A DNA stretch of 64,000 bases from Terana coerulea (lineage: Eukaryota; Basidiomycota; Agaricomycetes; Polyporales; Phanerochaetaceae), in NCBI GenBank assembly GCA_024811115.1, contig JAKOGH010000168.1, positions 124,001 to 188,000 of the forward strand, read 5' to 3'. The notes below the pieces were generated by a model, which was not told the origin of the DNA, ran no database searches, and saw only the letters and a list, made by a program, of their open reading frames with translations. Every line of letters starts with the position of its first letter. Within the stretch, counting starts at the first letter, position 1. The translations under genes and the position numbers were made by a program. This document shows positions 13,428-24,499 of this stretch, in pieces.

Positions 13428-16400
13428 TCAGCCAAACCTATGCCGCTCTATGATGGACTTCTGTCGGGAGTCCCGGGAGACGCGCCTGCAAAAAAAAATC
13501 GGCGGGAGAGAGCACGAGGAAAGAGAGCGGGACGCACCAGTAGTATTCCATAACATCGCTCTGACCCAGCTTTCGAAGGAAAGTTCTCGTCGTGCGTGAT
13601 GATTATCAGCTGGAAGTTGGCATGGTTCTTGCGCTCATTGATGATGCTGGTTGCGTCAACCAGGTCAGCGCTGATTTGCCTTACATGGCGCAATGCCACT
13701 CACTCAACTAAACTGGAGGCTAGAGCGTCGATGTTCTCGACGTCCAGCGCATTGGTTGGTTCGTCAAGAGCAAGAATGCCACAGTTCTGCCCGAAGGAGT
13801 CCGCGAGGGCCAATCGAATAATGATAGACGCCAACATCTTCTGGCCCGCAGAACAACGACCTCGCATGTCCATCTCCACCTGGTCCTTTGTCATTACGAC
13901 CTAGAAGCGCATGCATTAAGTTCACTGAAGCCACACCTGCGTATAAACTTACTCGATAATTGTACGACTTCTTGGTGGCACCTCCTTCGCTCTCGGAGCA
14001 AATCTTAATGCCGTCGATGTCTAGTGGAGTTGAGCTAAATATCCTAGAATGGGACCCTGCTCATGTACTTACCGGTACCTTGGTACGTCTTGTTCCACAG
14101 ATGCCTCATGGTGTCGTTGACCTCTTCCATCTTCAATGAGTGGTACTTCATGATAGCACTAGTGACATGATGTGCTAAGCTGTGTTCTATTCGGGAAGCA
14201 ATCGTAAGACGCACCTGTCAAGAGCCTTCGCATACTTCTCCAAGTCGTTATTGGCCATGTCAGATAGCTAATGCACATCAGCTATCCGGCGACTACCATG
14301 TAAGGCAAGATCTTCCCATACCTTGACCTTGATGAGCTGGTCCCTGTACTGCTTGTTGATGTCCTTGTACTTCTTCAAGTCGTCACGCATAGTTTCCAGT
14401 TGCCCCTCTTGAGACGCCAACTCGCCGCCGAGGTGCGCAAACTACGAGCAGGTGTTAGGGCGATACAATGTACGGATGGCGCCCAAGTACCTCGGTCTGC
14501 AGCTCGGTCTCCTTCAGCTTCTCCGCATTGTACTTCTCCTCGAACAGCCGCTTAGCCTTAGCAGCTTCTTCCAGGTCGTACTTGTCAATCTCTGCCTGCG
14601 TCTCAGCAATTTCCCTAACAAGTTTCCGAGCGCGGAGGTTATCTCGAAGGTTAGCCAGAGTAGCGGTACTCTCATTGATAGCCTTTTCGATCGCCGCCAA
14701 CGTGGCTTGGGCTTCTTTCAGGCTGCGGGACAGCTCGTGAATCTCTGCGTCGAGCTCTTCAACGGCTTTGCCACACTCCTCAAGACGACGTGCTCGCTTC
14801 TCCCTCACATATCTACACGAATGATCAGATCCGTACGACCATACTCATACCACTCGCTGCAAGGGACATACCGTTCGATGATCTTGTTATGGCTCTTCAG
14901 CTTGTCGACGTTCATGTTGAGCTCCTGGGAAATTGCCTGCGCTTGGGTAATTTCTGCCTTGCCGTCACGGTCCTCGACCTCATGCTGCTGATCGAGTCGT
15001 TCAAGGAAAGAGCTAGCTTCAGCAATCTTCGCATCTAGCTCCTGCTCGCAAAGGTATAATTGGTGAATTGAACAATGGGAACTTGAGGTATATGCGTACC
15101 TTGATCGCAACGGCAGCCTCTGCGACTTCCTTCTTCATTGCCTCAACACGCTCCTCCAGCGCCTCCTTCTCGCGAAGCTTGCCCTTGATCTCGCTCAATT
15201 TGAGTTCGAGGGCGTGGAGATCGTTCTCGTGGTTGCGGATTGCTGTAGCCTGACGATCCTTCTCGGATGAAAGGGCCTTGCTCTCGCGCTCAGCAGTCGA
15301 GCTACACGGGATGTCTCAGCGTAAGAATGGAACAGGACTGAGCGATACCTACAGTTCACTGCTGAGAGTACTGAGCTCTGCCTGCACATCTTCATTCGTC
15401 TTCACGGAGCCCGTTGCTTGGAGCTTGCTCTCAAGAGTAGCGACTTCCTGTTTGAGCTTTGCGATTGCAGTTTGAGTCTTGGACATGGCAGCTGCATGGA
15501 ACTTGAGGTCGGCCAGCTCCCCAATCTCCTTGCCCACTGCTTTTGAGCGTTGAGAAGCCTATTCGACATTAAGTGTGATTGCAAGGTAGATGAAGGAAAG
15601 AAGTACCTCTTCAGCTGCCTTCCTTGCTTCTGGAAGCTCATTCTCCTTCGCTCTGATTTGTTTCTCAAGGTCTGGTATCTCCACAGTCTTCACTTGTACT
15701 CGAGTGACGGCCAGCTGTGCCATATCCTGAAACTCCTTCAGAGCTTCTTCCCATCCTGCAATGTCTTCCTCTTCTTGTTTGACATTCTCCATCTTGACAC
15801 TCGCGATATATCCTTTCACCTATTCCGCCAAGCAATTATGTGTGTACAATCGAATAGAGAGGAATACAGGCACATACGACTTTCTCGAAGACTCCGAGTT
15901 CTCTGTTGTCCATGTTCCGCGTGCACATCGGACAGCAATTCTTCCGCTTGCCATCGTCCAAGAACTGGGTGTATAGCTTGAAAGCGCTCACGCCTCTGAA
16001 AAGCGTTCTTAACATGCCTGTAATCAAGGTGACGCTCGTAGTACTCACACTTTACGCCCGGTCACCTCCAACTCGACTTCCGCCACAATCCCGTCGGGAT
16101 CCTTGGCGTCGAGGGCCAATTCTTCTGCTCTTTTCAGGGAAGCTTTGATCTTCTTGTCGATACCTTATGTCTCGTCAGCCAGAATAACAGCTGGTGTGCG
16201 CAAGATAGTGCGTACGTGAGATGTCCTCCTTCTTGCCCTTGAGCTGAGCATTCAAGGAAGTGATCATGGCCTCGATGGATTGGACATTCTTTGAAGCACT
16301 GATGTCAGTTGCCTCAAGCTCAGACTTCTCAGCCTCCCTCTCCCTGAACACGATTCAATCTCTGTACGTGCAAGTCCGAACGAACACATACCGTTGCACA

Positions 16401-18516
16401 CGATCCAAATCCCTTTCCATGGTGTCGATTGTAGCATCTTTACCAACGAGCTTACGGAATTTGGGGTTGTTGCTCGAGAAACTATAATTCAAAAGTGGGC
16501 ACAATGTGAATGACGCATGTGAGGAACGCACGAATGCTTCAGCTCAGACTCTTTGCTCTCCAAGTCTCCCCGCTGAACGTCGAGCAGGGCACGCACATTT
16601 GCTTGTGCATTGAGCTCTGAGAGCTCCTTCATGATTATGTCTCGTCTGACAGTTATTTCACGAATCTGGCTCTGCTTCTCGCCGAGGCGTTCGTCATAGC
16701 GAGCGGCAGCCAGCTCCGTCTGCAGCTTCTCAATGCGCGCCTTTTTGTCCTCGATGTCAGCCTCCACGGTTTTCCTGTCCGATGCAAGACTCTCAGCGTG
16801 GTCGATCTCTCGCTGCGCCTTGGAGATACTGGAACGATTCAGGGTCTGCAACTGAGTGAGACACAACGGACTTCTACGCAAGCCGTTGCGACGATACTGA
16901 CCATACGTTGCAACGAATCAGCTTTCCGCCCCTTGTAGGCCTCTCGCTCCGAGTGATGCTTCTTATTGGTGTCGTTGTATTCCCTATTCTTGCGCGCGTT
17001 CTCTTCCTACGCGAAAGATTGGATTCATCGAGCACATAGACATCCAGAAATACCCACCTGCAAGCGGTCGGTGTCTCCGTTCTGGCGCCTCTGGAGCTCT
17101 TCAATGCGAGAGATGAATTCGAGCACCTTGTCCCGCTCTAGAGGGGTATGATCGAATCCTTTGAGCTGATACTTGGCAGCCAGTTCTCGGATGAGCTCTT
17201 CCCGCTCTGCGATGACTCGGTCATTTGCCTGTTGAGACTCATATCAGACGCATATATGAAGATTCTGTTCGAAGTGCAGACCTTGGCTTCCGCAACAAGC
17301 TGTCCGTGTTCGTTCGTCCTTTGATTGTGGGACGCTCTGGCCTCTTGAGCTCATCTTCAATGTCTTGGATCACACCTCCCTGCTTCTTTCGTTTCTGCTT
17401 CTCTTCGCCCACATGTTCGTCGAAGTTCCTCCAGCGAGTGTTGAGTTCCTCGTCCGAGCCTGTGCCACGAACAACGTTAGCACCTTGACACCCCACGCGA
17501 CGTTTCGCAAAGATCATCACCGGCAAGTTCTTGGAGGTTCTCCTTGAGAGTATCAAGCTCCTCTTGATAATGCTTCTTGGTGGTATTCAAGCCGTCGACA
17601 GTGATGTAAATCTCCTGAACTTCGTGGACTGGTCATAGAACTTTTTGTTGTCTGCAATCTTACGCTCAAGTTCTTGGCCTAGTTCCTCGCGTTTGACGGT
17701 CTTCGCGGCAATTTCACTGGTCAACTTCGAGTGACGAGCCTTGAGATCATCAGCGCGTGCTTTGTCGTTCGCACGGCCCTGAAGCTTCTCTTTCTCTACT
17801 TTGAGTTCTGCAACCTTATCCTTTCTCAGAGATTTAATTGCATCCAAAGCCTTGGTGTACCTGCAAACATTTTAATAACTTGGCTTCCATCACAAGACTA
17901 TAGGCCGTACCGCGTTGCCTCAAAGATATCGTCGAACTTCTTCTTCAGAACACTTGGTTCAGCCATGGGCCAGTAAGAGTCTTCCTGATGGCAGAATATG
18001 ACGTTTTCCAAAACAGCCTTTGAGACCCCAAGTAGCTGCGGAATCTCAGTGTCCATTTCTGCGCATTTCGTCGATATGACGCCGCGCTTTCTGCATGTCA
18101 GTAAGGAGCCTGACCGGGGGTTGGAATGTACATACCTTGCCCGTCTTCTCGCCATCCGCAAGGCCCAGAATGCCTTCCAACGTTTTCATTGTCATGCCTC
18201 CAGCTTTCTTTATGGTGACCGAAAGGTTGCGCACAGCCAGCATCCGCGAGCCATTCGCAGCGTGAAACCTCAGTTTCACCTGTGCCTTCACTTCCTTCTC
18301 ATTCGCCATCTTCGGGTCGTGAATGAAAGCACCTCCACGCGTGTTTGGAGGCTGGTCACCAGTAGTCGCATACTTGAGGCATTCAATGATGGTGGTCTTG
18401 CCACTGCCATTGTGGCCTACAATGACTGTGACGGGATTGAAGAACTCGATGACTGCAATGGACTTGTCGTCGAACGACCGTATGCCACGTATCGCGAGTT
18501 TGTTCAGACTGGCCAT
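13428..18516 (-). CDS. RAD50: DNA repair ATPase Rad50 (Mre11 complex)
   Basis: Rad50 is an SMC-like ATPase that works with Mre11 and Nbs1/Xrs2 to tether and process double-strand breaks in the nucleus. From [15 protein letters not shown] at 18516, Walker [10 protein letters not shown] lies at residue 34; [11 protein letters not shown] is the Rad50 Q-loop region. Long charged coiled coils fill about 17.9-16.1 kb and 15.8-14.4 kb, on either side of the zinc hook CPMC (about 15923-15934). The C-terminal lobe has the signature [11 protein letters not shown], Walker [13 protein letters not shown] and the H-loop [10 protein letters not shown] began the protein at the internal Met because upstream residues are unlike the family. 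One base is in excess near 13576-13583: without it THDENF continues as [14 protein letters not shown], then an intron, then [18 protein letters not shown] and a stop at 13428; as read the frame ends at 13448. The 3' acceptor is preceded by a T9 run. Confidence 0.95.
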
Positions 18517-18724
18517 AGCCTGCGCTGGCAGTGGCCTGAGATGTGGATGAAAAAGTTGAGTTTTGCACGACGTCAAGGTCGGCGGCCAAGTTGAGGACGG
18601 GACGCGCCCGAGCGCGTACGCGCCTCATGATGCCACGTGAGCGCCACCATCAATCCGCTGGATTGCTGTGCGGGTGCCGCGGGGAGGACTCCTCATTCCC
18701 TACCATAAGCTGACTGGAGGGAAC
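18517..18724. promoter_or_regulatory. Bidirectional promoter interval RAD50 / SCOC
   Basis: Only 208 bp separate the two divergent start codons, so both promoters and 5' UTRs must overlap here. The middle is GC-rich (about 18590-18690); I saw no clear TATA box. This is inferred from gene layout. Confidence 0.6.
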
Positions 18725-19086
18725 ATGTCTCTTTCCCTGGGCTCATTTGACGACTCAGCCGGTTGGGGTACACCAGTCGAGACAGAGGTCGATGTAGTTA
18801 CCGCCGCTCTCAAGAAAGAGAAGACCATCAAGTGAGTTCTGCTCAAACCGTGCATGGCATCCTTCCGCTGACGTCTTCGTCTTAGAGAGATTGCTGCAGC
18901 CCAGGAGGATTTAAAAGGTGAGATAAATTATAAAGCAACATACAGAACTGTAGCTGACTCTGAGCGTAAGCTATGCTTGCGCGAGTCAAAGTTGTAGAGG
19001 CGGAAGTAACCAAGCTAGCGTCCGGGAACGAAACTCTGCAGATGTACATCGATAACCTCACGCTTCAAATGGCAAAGAGACGATGA
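18725..19086 (+). CDS. Short coiled-coil protein (SCOC/Slo1 family)
   Basis: This is a small three-exon gene of about 83 residues. It starts MSLSLGSFDDSAGWGTPVE; exon 1 ends TIK, exon 2 is EIAAAQEDLK, and exon 3 carries the heptad-like helix VEAEVTKLASGNETLQMYID ending QMAKRR-stop. The C-terminal helix with a leucine/valine stripe and a NETLQMYIDNL-type end is what SCOC family proteins have (Pfam SCOC/DUF2205). These proteins bind Arl-type GTPases at the Golgi or lysosome and act in trafficking and autophagy. An Arl8 gene lies 5.4 kb away, which may be chance. It shares its promoter with RAD50 and converges with the F-box gene. The assignment rests on length and helix pattern only. Confidence 0.72.
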
Positions 19087-19225
19087 TCTGTAGCAATACA
19101 TGTTTCGTTCGAGGACTCGATACCACGCATTGCTCCAGTGACCGCTTTGCAGCCGGACTCAGTACTTCCGTTGGAACATGCGCTTGGCTACGTCGATAGA
19201 TGGTATGGTGGCGTGCTCGGCAAGC

Positions 19226-20431
19226 CTAATTCTCTCGGACCCTTTCGCTCATATACCGGAAATTGTCCACGGAACGACCTCTCGGGAACCTGACCAGAGG
19301 AACGGGATCCTCGTACTGGTTGACCGCGTCAATTGAATAGCGTGTTCCGACAACGACCATCATCAACCCGGGAGAACTCACTGTTCTGAATGGCACAACG
19401 TCGTGACCCAGATGTACATGCTTCGCTCTGCACTTGTCCTCGAGGGCGGAATAATCGAACTGATATTGTGCCGCCTCATCGCAGTTTACGAGGCTCAACT
19501 TCGGTAAGTAGTCGATGGCGGAAATAATCGAGAGGGGAAGGGTGGCGAGCCCGCTGAGATGGCGAAAGGTGATGTGCTCGAGGGTCGTCGGCAGTTCTCC
19601 GAGCTGGAGGAAGCTCGAGACATGCGTGAACATGACTTCCTTGAGGTTGACGCACTGCCGGAGAAGTATCCCCGCGCGGGGTGTGGGATGGAAGAGCCGA
19701 AGGGACAGCAGGTGCGCCGTGTGCTCGCTGAGGACCCTATCATACGAGGCATCTGGCGCATTCTGCATGTCGAGGATGCGCAGCGTGGCTTTGGATGCGA
19801 AGAGTAGCCACGCCAATCCCTCAAGGCATGGCGTGCGATAGAGCACTAGCTCGTATAGCTGTGCTCTCGTTGGCGTCGGCGGCGGCGATGCAGCCAGCTC
19901 CGTGCCCACACGCAAGTGGCGGATAGTAGGCCATGCTGTCAAGAGCTGATAGAGAATAGGGGATTGGATGCCGCAGGACATGAGGGCCAGTGCGCGGATT
20001 GGGGTGGAACGGTCTGTCACCACAGGGTTGGAAAGGGCCTCAAAGGTTTCTTCGTCGAAAGCGTGCACTCCACTGACACGCAGTACGACCTCATACAAAT
20101 GGGGGCAGTGGTGGACGAGCTGGACGAGATCCGAAGGAGCGCACCCCGAGCTTGACGGTCCCCCGATGTTGATTTCAGCACGCCGAACGTAAGACGACAG
20201 CATCTGGCTCCGTTCAGATAGTGCATATACTGTGTCACGGAAAGTGTCAACTTGATCTCGACGAGGTGGAAGAACGACTGCATGAAACAAGAATCTCTGA
20301 GCTACTCCTGCCCAGGTCGTGCAAACCAGCGCGCAAGCTCGGAGCGTTGCACGATCCGGGAAGTAGGTTTGCTCGTAGTAGGCGTGTTCGTGTATGAGCA
20401 CGAGAAGCTCAGTGGGCAGATCAACAGCCAT
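19226..20431 (-). CDS. F-box-like protein
   Basis: This is an uninterrupted 401-residue frame. Residues 3-50 (LPTELLVLIHEHAY, RACALVCTTWAGVAQRFLF) are a typical fungal F-box-like helix set ending in the W.....R..LF pattern. The rest is a leucine-rich, irregular repeat region (for example LRILDMQNA, LLSLRLFHPT, LEHITFRHLSGLATLPLSI) that would form a substrate-recognition solenoid. F-box proteins recruit targets to SCF ubiquitin ligases through Skp1. In Agaricomycetes this is one of the most expanded families, so orthology cannot be inferred. A long frame on the opposite strand is a shadow. Confidence 0.85.
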   Translation of the reverse strand: MAVDLPTELLVLIHEHAYYEQTYFPDRATLRACALVCTTWAGVAQRFLFHAVVLPPRRDQVDTFRDTVYALSERSQMLSSYVRRAEINIGGPSSSGCAPSDLVQLVHHCPHLYEVVLRVSGVHAFDEETFEALSNPVVTDRSTPIRALALMSCGIQSPILYQLLTAWPTIRHLRVGTELAASPPPTPTRAQLYELVLYRTPCLEGLAWLLFASKATLRILDMQNAPDASYDRVLSEHTAHLLSLRLFHPTPRAGILLRQCVNLKEVMFTHVSSFLQLGELPTTLEHITFRHLSGLATLPLSIISAIDYLPKLSLVNCDEAAQYQFDYSALEDKCRAKHVHLGHDVVPFRTVSSPGLMMVVVGTRYSIDAVNQYEDPVPLVRFPRGRSVDNFRYMSERVREN

Positions 20432-20932
20432 AACACCGCGACATGCGTCGCGAGGAGAACCCTAAGACGACCACACTGTTCAGAAGAAACGTGGGCATTT
20501 TCAGAAAAGAACTCACATTGAGAGCTGCATATCCGAGTCTGAATGGGCCGACTGAGCAGTGTGTGACATCGAAGATTTCTGGAGGCTGCAATGGCGGACG
20601 GTCAAAGCGATGTGTTCGCTGCCCCGAATTCCACACCATCATCGATTCAAATATCTGCGACCAGCGCTCGAGCCTGCTGCGCGACGAGAGGACTTGGCCA
20701 TGGCGGTGAAGTGGGTGGGATGGGGTTTCGAAAAGCACTCCGAGCAGATGATAGGTACGAGCATATATAACCATTCTACTGCTGTACGGATGATACACTA
20801 GATGACACAACATATTAGCGGGTGTAAGGTAGAACGTCGGGGCAATATTAACACAACAGAGGGCGCAACCAAGACAGCGGCAATACAACAGTGGAGTTGA
20901 AGACAAAATATAGCTACAGATAGTTCCGAGCA
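20432..20932. other. Intergenic, promoter of the F-box gene
   Basis: This 0.5 kb lies between two minus-strand genes. It holds the F-box promoter and the 3' flank of the Pro/Ser-rich gene. No gene or repeat was seen. Confidence 0.5.
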
Positions 20933-22553
20933 TTACGCAGGTCCCGCCGTTTTAGTGGCCATGGCCTTGAAGAAACTCTTCATGTTCATCAACGATGGCT
21001 TCGTCGCCATCTTCCTGGGGATCGTAACGACTTGGTGAGGTGGAGACGGGAGATTGGGCGTGAAGGGTCCACGGCGACCGAGTCTGGGGCGCGGGCGGAA
21101 CGAGTCTTGGAGAAAATCCTCGCGCATCTTACGGGGTGAGTCCTCGGGGTTTGTGGGGCACTTGAGCCCCGGGCTTGGCGGGACGAGGGTCAACGGCGCC
21201 GGGCGACGCCTAGCTTTGCCCCTGGGTCGCGTACCGCCGACGTGAAACGCAGCAAAGCGCGGCGAGCGAGGGTGTCCAGAGAAGCGTTTGGTAGGCGACT
21301 GTGGCACAGGGAAGACGTCGAGCAGGAATTCGGGCTTGCGTAGGTGCTTGGCGGCGCGACGGCTGCGGGCAGGGATGGCGAGGACGGACATGCCTGGTTT
21401 GCAGGTGGTGGTCGAAGGCAAGTCGCCTCCGAACGCAGCCAGGTCGTCGTGCGAGTCGGTCTCGGCGTTCATGACGTACCGGGCACTGAGGTCCGAGTCC
21501 TGCGTAGACAGACTTTCCCGGCGCTCGTCCGCGGTAGGGCTGGTCTTCGCACCGCTCGCGTCGAACTGGACCCACTGCACATCACCCATGCAAAAGTCTT
21601 CTTCTCCGCCAAGTAGGTGGGCGAACTCCCACTCCTCATCCTGATCGCGCCAAATGCCACCCTCACCGTCTCTCCAAACATCTCCCACGCCAACGAGCTG
21701 CCCATCGACCTTCTTTGCGCCCGCAGCCTTCGCTTGGAGCTCTGCGTAACGTTTGACTTGGTCGTCCATGCTTCCCCCGTCGAGCAGCTGCGCGAGCGCC
21801 AGCTCGTTGGCAAGCGGAGCTGGGCGCAATTTGGTGTACTTGGACTTCTTAGCCTTGGCAACTGCTGCGCTAGTGAGTGCACGGGAACGTCTGGCTTCAG
21901 CAGAAGCTCTCGCAGCATTGAATGGAGGGAGAGGGTGGGGCCCGCGAACGTGCACGACGGGCAGGTTTCAGCGAAGACAGGGACTTGAAGGTCTTGAGTC
22001 CGCGCTGGCTACCCTTGACAGGGCTAGGAGGAAGAGCCGGGGAAACAAGCGTCGAAGCACCGCTCCGCTTGTTGGTTGTCTCGGGTGAAACGGGGGTGTC
22101 TGGGAAATGCACGAACACCGAGGTGTAGCCCAAAGCAGTGAAGTCCGTCTGGAAGTCGCCCACAGACGGAGTGATAGTAAGCTTGGTCGCGGACGTGGGG
22201 GTGTCGGCGAAGTGGAAAAAAGATCCTGAAGGGACGCGACTGGAGCACATCGAGGGGCGTCGGGAGCCTGAAGTACGGCGCACGCCAAACGCAGAAGGGC
22301 TACGCCTAGGAGAATAGGGAGCAGGAGATCCAGGGTGGACTTCTGTGACCCAAGCTGTAATAGCTGAAAATGTCGCAGAGCGACGACGGCCTGCAGGAGG
22401 CCGAGCGGGGCTGGCAGGTGCTTGAGACGGGGGAGAAGGGAGCGGCTGCGTAGGACGCTTCTTCTGAGGAGGCGGTTGCGAGAGGAACGGGTACAGAGGA
22501 ACGGTCTGGGGAACCGCGGGCACTGTCACTTCCTGAGCGAGGCCAATAGACAT
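20933..22553 (-). CDS. Pro/Ser-rich protein of unknown function
   Basis: I do not recognise this protein. From MSIGLAQEVTVPAVP at 22553 the first 210 residues are disordered and rich in Pro, Ser and basic residues, with repeated SP sites. The second part contains one possible folded stretch (LANELALAQLLDG, QVKRYAELQAKAAGAKK, then acidic EDEEWEF-like sequence) and a basic tail ending MATKTAGPA. The two parts lie in different frames. They join cleanly if a 61-nt intron with GT...AG ends is removed at about 21894-21954; a single extra C in a CCCC run is the alternative. The many SP/TP sites suggest regulation by proline-directed kinases, which is inference. Confidence 0.6.
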
Positions 22554-23261
22554 GGTAAGAGTCGTTGGAGATGTGAACTAGGCAAAGTAAAGTGATGATT
22601 AGCGAGGTGCCTGGAGAGTATGAGAAATGAATGTTCACATCGTCAGATAGCTTTGCAGAGCCTGATTAGCACCAAAAGTATGAAGAACGTCGGAATCGTG
22701 AGGTCAGTGGATGTATGCGTGGGCAAGTCGTTTGACTGAGTAGAGACTGTGAGTGAAGAAGATCCTGGGCTCTTTGGGAGTACCGCTCAACACAAGACTA
22801 GCTTGGTGATGGGGTAGTAACTCTAAGCCTCGAGCTACTTAAGAATCCCTGAAGGACAAAAGTGCCGCCGTGCGCATTGGGGACAATAACCAGGGGATAC
22901 AAACGCGCTTCGAATGCGGTTACGCATTGTCTAAGAGACGAACAAACATTTGTAATTGAGCATCGCACATTTTCCCTCGAGCTCCCACTGTATGGTACTA
23001 TTGTCAGCCTTCCATAGCATACCAACGACCTCGTCATGACATACCTGTGATGGCAAAGCGCAAGCTGCAAAGCCTCAGTCGAGCACAAGCTTGAACGTGG
23101 TGTCCAAATAGATGTCAACAAACACTGAGGCTGCCACGTGTAATAGACGCCCATGTGTACGCGTCCAAGGCCGCGTCTGCGGGTCTTCAAACACACTCAT
23201 CCGGATTCCGGAGACACTTGTTCTGCGGAGTTCCTCATTGTTTTCTGCATTGAACTCGACC
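22554..23261. promoter_or_regulatory. Divergent intergenic region upstream of RPN13
   Basis: This 0.7 kb between the minus-strand Pro/Ser-rich gene and plus-strand RPN13 must contain both promoters. I saw no gene, no repeat and no strong TATA box. Confidence 0.45.
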
Positions 23262-24380
23262 ATGTCAGAACCACGCGTTGCGTTCAAGGCCGGACGCGCC
23301 TTTCGTCGCGAAGGCACCAACTTCGTTGACCCCAGCCCAACAAAGGGCGCCGTTATACTCCAGAGCGGCGGGGAGGACGACCTGCTTCACTTCATTTGGA
23401 AGAATAGAACCACCCAGAACGTGGAAGAGGTGTGTATAGTATTCATATAACCTCCGCAAATACGCTAAGGGGTGTGTATCTTGCAGGACCTGATTCTGTT
23501 CCCCGGAGATGCAAGCTTCGTCAAGGTCTCCCAGTCTTCGTCAGGCAGGACGTATGTCCTCAAGTTTTCCTCATCCAACCAGAGACATTTCGTGCGTTCT
23601 TTATGTACACCAGCGGCAACGAGTACTCATTGCCTCGCCACAGTTTTGGATGCAAGATGCCGACTCGAGTCGTGATGCCGAATTCGTAGACAACGTTAAT
23701 CGTCTGCTGGCCGACTCTGAAGCAGTTCCTTTGTGGTCCCCGCTCGTCCCCGCTCAACCTTCTGCCCAGGCCGCAACTGCCGCCGGCCCCTCGTCTGCAC
23801 CTGCTGAGGTTCCACAGGCTTCATCGTAAGTGGTAACGACGCTACCGTATCATAACGAGCTCTAAAGCAATGCACATGCGCTCTAGCAGCAGCCAACCTA
23901 GCACAGGCGGCCCCGGTGGACATGTCCCTACAACTGAAGAGCTGGCGCAACTACGCCAGATTATGGCCTCCATGGGCGGAAACGCTCATGGCGCTGCCCC
24001 TGGTCAGTGCAAGGCCTATTGTGCTTCTCATTGCCGATATGAACTGCTCCTATCTAGACTTCCTGCTTCAGGACATACTCACGCCAGAGAATCTTCGACC
24101 ACTGTTCCGCTCACACCCCGAGCTCATACCCGCGCTATTCCCTCACCTCCCATCAGACCTGCCGGTCGACCCGTCGCCCGAAGTTCTTGAACAAATTATC
24201 TTGTCGCCGCAGTTCCGCTCTGCCGTCCGTAGTTTCGATGTGGCACTGTCGACGGGGGCGCTACAGCCGTTCGTGCGGTCGCTTGGCCTACCGGAGGAAG
24301 CTGGGAACGGTTTCGAAGCGTTCCTACGAGCTATTCAAGAACAGGCAGATACAAGTGGAGAACGAATGGAGACAGATTAG
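23262..24380 (+). CDS. RPN13: Proteasomal ubiquitin receptor Rpn13/ADRM1
   Basis: This is a subunit of the 19S regulatory particle that binds ubiquitin and docks a deubiquitinase. Starting at MSEPRVAFKAGRAFRR, residues 1-115 form the Pru domain: GAVILQSGGEDDLLHFIWKN, then after an intron DLILFPGDASFVKVSQ and FWMQDADSSRD, which is the hallmark phenylalanine/tryptophan strand. An Ala/Pro/Ser-rich linker follows. The C-terminal DEUBAD-like domain starts at LTPENLRPLFRSHPEL and includes VLEQIILSPQFRSAV and FVRSLGLP, the surface that binds Uch37. The presence of this domain separates it from the short yeast Rpn13. The protein ends ERMETD-stop, 119 bp from the convergent ARL8 gene. About five exons; no frame problem was seen. 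Confidence 0.93.
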
Positions 24381-24499
24381 GGATAGTGCTGTCCCTTGCG
24401 GGCATTATCATTGTATAGATTGTCCCAATAATTGCAGGTATGGTATACAGCCTGATGATACAATACAAAATAGTAAACCAAACAGAGCAACTGAGAGTA

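Noticed and set aside
19515..19841. Plus-strand frames inside the F-box gene
   Set aside because: Shadows of a 401-codon uninterrupted minus-strand gene.
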